Part shown: positions 1 through 4,559 of the stretch, piece after piece | Layout: each line of letters opens with the position of its first letter | Numbering within the stretch: position 1 is the first letter of the stretch | The notes under the pieces: generated by a model | Database searches by the model: none | What the model was told of the DNA's origin: nothing | The model's input: only the letters and a program-made list of their open reading frames with translations | Source of the DNA: Deltaproteobacteria bacterium | Lineage (GTDB): Bacteria; UBA10199; DSSB01 | Direction of reading: 5' to 3' | Assembly (NCBI GenBank): GCA_021772695.1 | Contig: JAJFLL010000105.1 | Location: forward strand, 1 to 5,108 | Length of the DNA: 5,108 bases | Made by a program: the position numbers and the translations under genes

Positions 1-145
1 GCTTCCGATTCCCTGTGGACTTTGTTTGCAAACCTTGAGTGAATTTTGTTCCGAATTAGACATTGTGGTAAGCAACGGCCAAGTGAAGCAAAAATTTATG
101 CTAAGCCAGTTGTATCCCATACCCTTCGGCACTGAAGCGAAATAG
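1..145 (+). CDS. cdd: Cytidine deaminase, C-terminal fragment (5' end outside window)
   Basis: This is the last 47 codons of a gene that begins before the window; the reading frame starts at base 2 and ends with TAG at 143-145. Cytidine deaminase converts cytidine and deoxycytidine to uridine and deoxyuridine in the cytosol, as part of pyrimidine salvage. The visible piece has the family's second zinc-binding element, Pro-Cys-Gly-Leu-Cys, followed by Gln-x-x-x-Glu-Phe, then a strand rich in I/V and a closing L-x-P-x-x-F-G. That order matches the C-terminal half of the small tetrameric enzymes of about 130 residues. The first half, with the H/C-A-E catalytic element, is not visible. One oddity is Leu directly after the second zinc cysteine, where most family members have Arg (CGxCRQ). 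The next gene starts 15 bases downstream, so the two are probably cotranscribed. The family assignment is fairly secure despite the short fragment. Confidence 0.82.
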   Translation, partial: LPIPCGLCLQTLSEFCSELDIVVSNGQVKQKFMLSQLYPIPFGTEAK

Positions 146-151
146 AAAGGA
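146..151 (+). promoter_or_regulatory. Ribosome binding site deciding the GTG start at 161
   Basis: AAAGGA lies nine bases before the GTG at 161, directly after the stop codon of the upstream gene. It supports the GTG start over the next in-frame ATG (codon 30, position 248), which has no purine-rich element before it and would remove the cytoplasmic segment ahead of the membrane span. Confidence 0.7.
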
Positions 152-160
152 TCTAAAACT

Positions 161-871
161 GTGGCGCAGTACAACCGTCCTCCAAAGAAAAAGGCCAAAG
201 GCCCCGATGAATTTATTTCCTTTTTCGATCACCTGGTTCGTTACTTCATGGTGCATCGCAATAAATTGATTATTTTGGTGGGCGTGGCCGTATTGGGTTT
301 CGTCGCCTACGGTATATTTCTCTACCAACAAAGTAATCGGGTCCATGATTTCGCCGCTCTATATCAAGAAGCCTTGGTGGCTCCTCCTGAAGAAGCGCTT
401 TCCACCTGGCAAGACCTATTAGACAAGAATCCACCACTAGATTTGAAAGAGGTGGTGGCGATGCAAATTGGTGGAATATACGCCAAAGATGAGGATTGGA
501 CTAAGGCCGCCGAATATTTTCACTTGGCGGCCCAGGCAAAATCCCAGGTTTTAAGATACCCCGGCCAGTGGTCCTATGCCGATGCCTTGGCCAATGCGGG
601 TAAATCTCAGGAGGCCATGGTCATTTATCAGGGTATGGCCGACGATCCCGAAAACCCTTTTAAAGATTATGGCCGCCTCGGGATGGCGCGCCTAATGGAA
701 AATACGGGACAAGTGGAATCGGCCCGAAAGATTCTGGAGGCTTTGACTAAAGAAGGTGCCGAAGTGATTCCTGCCGTCCAAACTGCCGCCCGGGATCAAC
801 TATTGCTCTTGGCATTGACTCAGGCGGGGACTCCCAATAAAACTGAGAGTGCGCCCATCAGTTCCAATTAA
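161..871 (+). CDS. Single-span membrane protein with periplasmic TPR-like domain (YfgM/TPR_21 type)
   Basis: This 236-residue protein has a short Lys/Pro-rich cytoplasmic N-terminus (residues 1-34, with K9-K13 basic), one hydrophobic span at about 35-55 and a soluble remainder predicted to face the periplasm. The soluble part is built of helical pairs with TPR-like spacing: about 97-125 (G-x-I-Y-A-K-x-x-D-W-x-K-A-A-x-Y-F), 136-162 (Y-A-D-A-L-A-N-A-G-K-x-x-E-A) and 170-196 (G-x-x-x-A-R-L-M-E-N-T-G-Q). The topology and length match YfgM-like proteins with the TPR_21 domain. In E. coli that protein associates with the Sec translocon and periplasmic chaperones; whether this one does is inference. 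The Ser/Thr/Asn-rich tail from about 223 is probably disordered. It follows cdd by 15 bases, suggesting cotranscription, and converges with the glycosyltransferase gene downstream. The domain class is fairly sure; the function is not. Confidence 0.8.
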   Translation: MAQYNRPPKKKAKGPDEFISFFDHLVRYFMVHRNKLIILVGVAVLGFVAYGIFLYQQSNRVHDFAALYQEALVAPPEEALSTWQDLLDKNPPLDLKEVVAMQIGGIYAKDEDWTKAAEYFHLAAQAKSQVLRYPGQWSYADALANAGKSQEAMVIYQGMADDPENPFKDYGRLGMARLMENTGQVESARKILEALTKEGAEVIPAVQTAARDQLLLLALTQAGTPNKTESAPISSN

Positions 872-900
872 ATTTCTTATTAATTTCTCACCAAATCAGC

Positions 901-2955
901 TCATGGATTGCGTTCCACACGAAATATTTGCGAGCGGGTCTTGGGGTCCGAACCAAAGGACTGTAGCAAGGTAAAATTGGGGTGGTTTGCGTAATCTCCA
1001 AAGGGACCCCACTTGGCCGAAACCACATAATAGTCTCCAGGGTGCTCGGCCACATATTCCCACACCTTGGTGGGACTTCTGGGTAAAATCGGTAAAGCTA
1101 AAGGATGCCTTTTGAGGGCCTCTCTCACTTCGATTCGCGGATAATCGCTGATCAACACTCGCCGTTTCGTCAAGGATCTCAGAAAGTCTCCCGTATACCA
1201 ATTGGCAATAAGAATGGCGTCAGGGTCGGTATGGGAATTAATCCAATGAGCAGCCGCATATTCTTCCGGGCTGCAGTCCAGTTCCCAATGCCCCCAAGTC
1301 CTGGCCTCGAAACTCAGCGCCAAGGCCAGGAGGATGCATAGGGCCAAACCCATTCGCCATTGTCGAGCCTTCTTGCCCCATGCGATGACAAGTCGCCACG
1401 CTCCATAGGCCAGCAGTAAGGAGGCACTAAAAGATAGGGGCAGGATGTAGCGGTAGTATTTTGAGGTAAAAGAAATAAAGCCGAAGGGGATCAAAAAGAG
1501 CACCAGGTAAAAGACGCTTAAGGAAAAAAAGAAAAAACTTTCATTGAGTCCGAAACGCCAGCGCTTCGTTTTCGGATCGCGCAGCAATAAGATAGCGCCG
1601 ACCCAAGTGAGCAATACCCAAGTCCAATCGAGAAATAATTTGGTTTTAGATTTCACCAGGCCAAAGATTCGAAAGAAACCACGTTGCATGGGGCGCTGAA
1701 GGTGAATAAGCCCCACGTTTCGGGTGATTTCCCGCCGAAATGTTTGAAGGCCTAGTTGAAATTGTTCCGAGAAATTCTTCCCTCGACCGATACCTTTTTG
1801 CATGCCTTGAGTGCCTGCCAAACTAGTGGCTTGGGCCCCGGCACCTAAAGGTACGGCCAAAAATTTCACATTCCAAATCATGAAAGAGCTCGCGAAGATC
1901 AAGGCGGCCACGGCGATACCGGCCAAGCTACGGCCGGAACGGTAACGAACCAGAATATAAAGGCTGTGAATGGCAAGAAATGGAACGAGAAAGACCGCCG
2001 GTACCGGGTTGATGAGGGCCAAGGCGGTATAATATACGCCGAACCAAACAAAGTCGCTCCACCTCAACTTTTGTAGGGCACGCAAGTAATAGAGTAGAGT
2101 GGGTCCCATTAAGGCGATGGCAAAGGCCTCAGAAAATCCGCCGTTGGTTCTTAATATGTGTACCGGTGAAGCCGCCAACAGCAGGGCGGTGATTAGTCCC
2201 AGATAGCTGCCGGCCCGTTCGCTACTCAGGGTGGTCTTTTTGGTGATGGGAATGCCATCAACAGAGCTTTGCCCTAAGTCCCGCTGTAAAACCTCTTGCA
2301 GGCCCCATTTGGCGAGCAAGTATGCGCCGAGCACACTGAGGGCCCCAAAGATTTGCCCACCCCACATCCAGATATCCCAAGCCTTAATGCCACCGGCTAT
2401 GCCAAGGATGGCGGCAAATATATAGCAGCCTTGAAGTTCGAAGATGGGGACTTGGCCGATCTGATAGGGCTCGAAGGGGGAGAGGTGTCCTGATGCTAAA
2501 ACTCCCACCGTGCGAATGTGATGGCGATAGGGGTCGGAATCCAAAAGTTTGTCGGGAAATTCCATACCATTTTGCAAACGTACCCAGAGGGCCAGGGAAA
2601 AGATAAGGAGCAATCCCAAGGCCACCCAGATTTCCCCTGCAGGGGAAGAGCCCGGTGGCTGTGGAGATGGTGTGGTTTGCCGACGTTTTCTCCTCAACAT
2701 ACCGGGTATCAGTCCTGAAATAAGGACCAGGCAGAAAACACCGATTAAACTAAGCCCTCGAATCGGCAGGCCCAAAATCCCTTGGGCCCAGAGAAAGAAA
2801 AGCGTGAAAAAGGCCATGCCAGCGAAGAGGGATAAGAGGCCCCGATCGACCCAGGAGCGAAGTCCCAGGGTGCTTTGCGGGAAAAGGTGAAAAAGACTGA
2901 AGCCTGTCAGGCTTAAGATTCCCAGGATTTTGAGGATGGAAAAGGAAAGGGCCAT
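901..2955 (-). CDS. STT3/AglB-like GT-C integral membrane glycosyltransferase
   Basis: The product is 684 residues: a multi-spanning hydrophobic body (about 1-555) and a soluble C-terminal domain (about 556-684). GT-C enzymes move sugars from lipid-linked donors on the outer face of the cytoplasmic membrane. STT3-type features are visible. The first external loop has an acidic motif, L-D-S-D-P-Y-R-H-H (138-146). The second has R269-T-N-G-G-F-S-E276, resembling the STT3 R-S-x-A-G-x-x-D-x-E loop. A late span is preceded by Y-Y-R-Y-I-L-P (500-506). In the C-terminal domain, W571...T576-x-x-D579 leads to N-W-Y-T-G-D-F (585-591), where oligosaccharyltransferases carry WWDYG. Only the second Trp and the Gly survive. 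A Pro/Ser-rich linker (93-106) and a polar insert (221-249) separate spans. The ATG at 2955 is fixed by an in-frame TAG three codons upstream; no clear ribosome binding site precedes it. It stands alone and converges on the TPR gene. GT-C membership is confident; donor, acceptor and oligosaccharyltransferase activity are not shown, and a GT39/PMT-like enzyme is the alternative. Confidence 0.78.
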   Translation of the reverse strand: MALSFSILKILGILSLTGFSLFHLFPQSTLGLRSWVDRGLLSLFAGMAFFTLFFLWAQGILGLPIRGLSLIGVFCLVLISGLIPGMLRRKRRQTTPSPQPPGSSPAGEIWVALGLLLIFSLALWVRLQNGMEFPDKLLDSDPYRHHIRTVGVLASGHLSPFEPYQIGQVPIFELQGCYIFAAILGIAGGIKAWDIWMWGGQIFGALSVLGAYLLAKWGLQEVLQRDLGQSSVDGIPITKKTTLSSERAGSYLGLITALLLAASPVHILRTNGGFSEAFAIALMGPTLLYYLRALQKLRWSDFVWFGVYYTALALINPVPAVFLVPFLAIHSLYILVRYRSGRSLAGIAVAALIFASSFMIWNVKFLAVPLGAGAQATSLAGTQGMQKGIGRGKNFSEQFQLGLQTFRREITRNVGLIHLQRPMQRGFFRIFGLVKSKTKLFLDWTWVLLTWVGAILLLRDPKTKRWRFGLNESFFFFSLSVFYLVLFLIPFGFISFTSKYYRYILPLSFSASLLLAYGAWRLVIAWGKKARQWRMGLALCILLALALSFEARTWGHWELDCSPEEYAAAHWINSHTDPDAILIANWYTGDFLRSLTKRRVLISDYPRIEVREALKRHPLALPILPRSPTKVWEYVAEHPGDYYVVSAKWGPFGDYANHPNFTLLQSFGSDPKTRSQIFRVERNP

Positions 2956-3072
2956 ATTTTTTAACTATCAATAATTCTTGACTTTTTTCGCTTAATTCCC
3001 AAAATGTGACAAAATGGTAATTCGTGGACCTAAATAACTCAAAAATGAGTCCGGAAGGCTAGGGGAAGTTTT

Positions 3073-3115
3073 GGTATTGAAAATTTTTCGGTGACACCGG
3101 AGAATTTTCCATACT
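3073..3115 (+). repeat. Long imperfect inverted repeat (hairpin or operator)
   Basis: Two 15-base arms, 3079-3093 and 3095-3109, are centred on A3094. After one mismatch (3078/3110) the pairing continues with five more pairs, 3073-3077 against 3111-3115. As plus-strand RNA this gives 19 pairs with a three-base loop (3093-3095). The non-Watson-Crick pairs (3086/3102, 3088/3100, 3073/3115) are all G-U wobbles on the plus strand and would be A/C mismatches in minus-strand RNA. No T-run follows on the plus strand, so it is not a standard intrinsic terminator. It overlaps a possible promoter and could therefore be a DNA operator instead. Confidence 0.6.
3077..3105 (+). promoter_or_regulatory. Candidate sigma70-type promoter for the cysteine-rich protein gene
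   Basis: TTGAAA (3077-3082, five of six consensus bases) and GAGAAT (3100-3105, four of six) are separated by 17 bases. A start near 3112 would give a leader of roughly 100 bases before the ATG at 3213. The promoter sits inside the inverted repeat, so a protein bound to that repeat would cover both hexamers. The -10 is weak, and the call depends on spacing more than on sequence quality. Confidence 0.35.
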
Positions 3116-3150
3116 CCTACCTGTTTCGGCACTCCAAAAAAACTGAATTT

Positions 3151-3202
3151 GTCGCCGATCGGCCTGCTACTGGGCCTAGCGACCAATAACCCTTGGAAAG
3201 GG
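3151..3202 (+). promoter_or_regulatory. Potentially structured 5' leader next to the ribosome binding site
   Basis: GTCGC (3151-3155) can pair with GCGAC (3179-3183), enclosing GGCC (3161-3164) paired with GGCC (3173-3176) plus two G-U pairs. Right after it, CCCTT (3190-3194) can pair with AAGGG (3198-3202) around a GGA loop. This second hairpin covers the upstream part of the purine-rich ribosome binding stretch (3198-3208) but leaves GAGGG free. A role in translation control is inference from position only. Confidence 0.3.
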
Positions 3203-3208
3203 AGAGGG
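3199..3208 (+). promoter_or_regulatory. Ribosome binding site for the ATG at 3213
   Basis: An uninterrupted purine stretch, AGGGAGAGGG, ends four bases before the ATG. Its AGGGAG core (3199-3204) is at the normal eight-base spacing. The signal peptide that begins at this ATG independently supports the start. Confidence 0.8.
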
Positions 3209-3212
3209 AATC

Positions 3213-4427
3213 ATGAAGAAACTATCGTTAATAACTTTTTTATTTCTTGGAGCACTGGTGATCAGCCTGGTCACCAACCCACGCATTAGTGAGGCCCAAG
3301 GTCAATTTTGCGGACCGACCGGTCCTTGTCAAACTGACGCTGATTGTTTTGACCCTAACTTAGGACCTCCGTGCCCATCCTGCTTCACCTGTCAAGTGGT
3401 ACCTGGATCCGTTAACCAATGTTTGCCCGACGACAACGTCTGTGATGATGGTACCGGTTGTACCACCGGATTTTGTAACGATATGATCCCGGTTTCCCCG
3501 GGTGATTTGCCCTTGGGTTGTAACTATGTGAGCGATGCGCTGGGTCCCAATGCCGTCGATGATCTAGGAATCGCCTGTTACATGTGCGAACCCACCGCCA
3601 ATGGCGTGACCATTGACAACGGCATTTGTGAGCCGGGTGCTGGCGAGACCTGCGATAACTCCGTGGACTGTCAGGTCATCCCCGGTTTACCTTGTGGCCC
3701 TCCTGCCAATCCCAATCCGAATCTTTGTTTTAACCCTGACTTCGGTTCCTTGCTCTGCGATGACAATGACCGTTGTACCGCAGATGTTTGTGTGCCCGCT
3801 GAAATCGGACCCGCCAGCTGCATGAACGATCCCATCACGGCTTGTTCACCCGATGCGGACGGTTGTTGTCCTGCCGGATGTACCGGCGTGGTACCCGGTG
3901 ATCCGAACGGTTGCCGTGAAGATACGGGAGCCCCGATTCCCGGATGTGATATCGACTGTTGGGCCCCCCAAGTGTGTGGCGATGGTCTGGTTCAAGACCC
4001 CGAGACTTGTGATGACTCCGCCGACCTCGGTGATGCGGGCCTAAGCCCCACCGGTGTGGCCATCACCGATGAACAATGCCGTGACGCCGGTACCGCCGCC
4101 GAGTGTACCGCCTGCGGTGACGGCATCATTCAAGCCGCGGCCGGAGAAGAGTGCGATGGCACCGACAATCAAGCCTGCGGTGAAGGTGGCATCTGTAACG
4201 CCCCGGGAACCCTCGGTGAATGTACCTGTGCGGCCCTGCCTCCGCCTCCAGGAGGCATCTGTGTCACCGGTTCGGGAAATCCCTTCGACACCATCCGTGC
4301 CGGTTGCGGAAACTGTGCCTTAAATCCTCTGGCCTCTAGCCAAGGGCCCTTGCAGGACTATCTGCCCTTGCTCCTCTTGGCCTTCGGCGTTGGCACCGTG
4401 CTGGCCTTGCGTTACCGCAAGATCTAA
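3213..4427 (+). CDS. Secreted, membrane-anchored cysteine-rich acidic repeat protein
   Basis: The 404-residue product starts with a Sec signal peptide (K2-K3, hydrophobic 5-20, likely cleavage after S26-E27-A28) and ends with a hydrophobic span (about 383-399) and basic R400-Y-R-K-I. The chain between them is exported and probably held at the membrane by its C-terminus. It has 42 cysteines, all before residue 369. Recurring elements are C-D-D-x-x-x-C-T-x-x-x-C (77-88 and 182-193), N-G-I-C-E-P-G-x-G-E-T-C-D (137-148), A-D-G-C-C-P-A-G-C (215-223), and C-G-D-G-[LI]-[VI]-Q...E-x-C-D (255-267 and 301-315). The last two types resemble the Myxococcus cysteine-rich and DUF4215-like repeats. I count 52 Asp/Glu against four Arg and no Lys in residues 29-382, so disulfide cross-links and calcium binding are plausible but unproven. 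GC is high locally (39 of 60 bases at 4021-4080). The gene has its own leader and terminator and looks monocistronic. The function is unknown; a surface structural or adhesive role is a guess. Confidence 0.85.
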   Translation: MKKLSLITFLFLGALVISLVTNPRISEAQGQFCGPTGPCQTDADCFDPNLGPPCPSCFTCQVVPGSVNQCLPDDNVCDDGTGCTTGFCNDMIPVSPGDLPLGCNYVSDALGPNAVDDLGIACYMCEPTANGVTIDNGICEPGAGETCDNSVDCQVIPGLPCGPPANPNPNLCFNPDFGSLLCDDNDRCTADVCVPAEIGPASCMNDPITACSPDADGCCPAGCTGVVPGDPNGCREDTGAPIPGCDIDCWAPQVCGDGLVQDPETCDDSADLGDAGLSPTGVAITDEQCRDAGTAAECTACGDGIIQAAAGEECDGTDNQACGEGGICNAPGTLGECTCAALPPPPGGICVTGSGNPFDTIRAGCGNCALNPLASSQGPLQDYLPLLLLAFGVGTVLALRYRKI

Positions 4428-4451
4428 GGCCTTTGAGCCAAACAAAATTTT

Positions 4452-4487
4452 ACCCCGATCGGGTTAACCCCCGATCGGGGTTTTTTT
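4452..4487 (+). terminator. Intrinsic terminator of the cysteine-rich protein gene
   Basis: A perfect 12-base-pair stem (4452-4463 with 4470-4481) encloses a six-base loop, TTAACC, and runs into seven consecutive T residues (4481-4487). It begins 24 bases after the TAA at 4425-4427. Each arm contains CCCGATCGGG, which is itself a palindrome, so alternative foldings exist. It isolates guaB from the upstream transcript. Confidence 0.93.
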
Positions 4488-4524
4488 GTATCTTCTTGAT
4501 ATTCGTCAAAATTCTAGAAAGGCC

Positions 4525-4553
4525 TTGACCGGCCCAAACCTCTTGATTAAAGA
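4525..4553 (+). promoter_or_regulatory. Weak candidate promoter for guaB
   Basis: The terminator upstream implies that guaB has its own promoter in 4488-4559. The best -35-like element is TTGACC (4525-4530, five of six). Seventeen bases later lies TAAAGA (4548-4553), a poor -10. If real, transcription would begin within a few bases of the ATG at 4560, giving a leaderless or nearly leaderless mRNA. A second -35-like element, TTGATA (4496-4501), lacks a -10 at usable spacing. Confidence 0.25.
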
Positions 4554-4559
4554 CCCTCC

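Larger units (their letters stand above)
2956..3212. other. Divergent intergenic region with no credible gene
   Basis: This 257-base stretch separates two genes transcribed away from each other, so it should hold both promoters. The part next to the glycosyltransferase (2956-3045) is AT-rich. The half nearer the cysteine-rich gene contains a long inverted repeat (3073-3115), a possible hairpin at 3151-3183, a short hairpin overlapping the ribosome binding site (3190-3202) and a small one at 3037-3050. I see no convincing minus-strand promoter; the TTGTCA at 3012-3007 (minus) has no good -10 at the usual distance. No riboswitch or known leader class is recognised. Confidence 0.6.

Noticed and set aside
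101..346. 81-codon minus-strand frame opposite the start of the TPR gene
   Set aside because: It overlaps the end of cdd and the membrane span of the TPR gene in antisense; both plus-strand genes are well supported.
866..885. AATTAA/TTAATT inverted repeat between the converging genes as a bidirectional terminator
   Set aside because: The six pairs are all A-T and the stem includes the stop codon; it is too unstable to call a terminator. No other terminator is visible in the 29-base gap.
896..1201. Second minus-strand frame overlapping the end of the glycosyltransferase gene
   Set aside because: It lies inside the conserved C-terminal domain of the longer gene in another frame and shows no family features.
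2549..2890. 113-codon plus-strand open frame opposite the start of the glycosyltransferase gene
   Set aside because: It is the antisense of Leu/Phe-rich membrane codons, giving an Arg/Lys/Pro-rich product with no recognisable domain. The minus-strand frame has clear GT-C motifs throughout.
2978..3005. TTGACT-16-CAAAAT as a plus-strand promoter
   Set aside because: The -10 is poor and the region is AT-rich, so such matches are expected by chance. It would give a leader of about 200 bases. It stays only as the alternative that would place the inverted repeat in RNA.
3037..3050. ACTCA-AAAA-TGAGT hairpin
   Set aside because: Only five base pairs, AT-rich neighbourhood, no T-run or other context; not distinguishable from chance.
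2992..3186. 64-codon minus-strand open frame in the divergent intergenic region
   Set aside because: It has no ribosome binding site, no recognisable motif, and crosses the inverted repeat and the leader hairpins; chance is sufficient.
3213..4427. The Cys-rich protein as an N-glycosylation substrate of the adjacent STT3-like enzyme
   Set aside because: Reading every Asn in the protein shows no N-x-S/T sequon (only N-x-C contexts at N170-L-C and N232-G-C). Divergent neighbours alone do not support an enzyme-substrate pair.
4302..4427. Standard MYXO-CTERM tail
   Set aside because: The cysteines are separated from the hydrophobic span by 14 residues and the tail has only a small basic cluster, so the canonical motif is not present.
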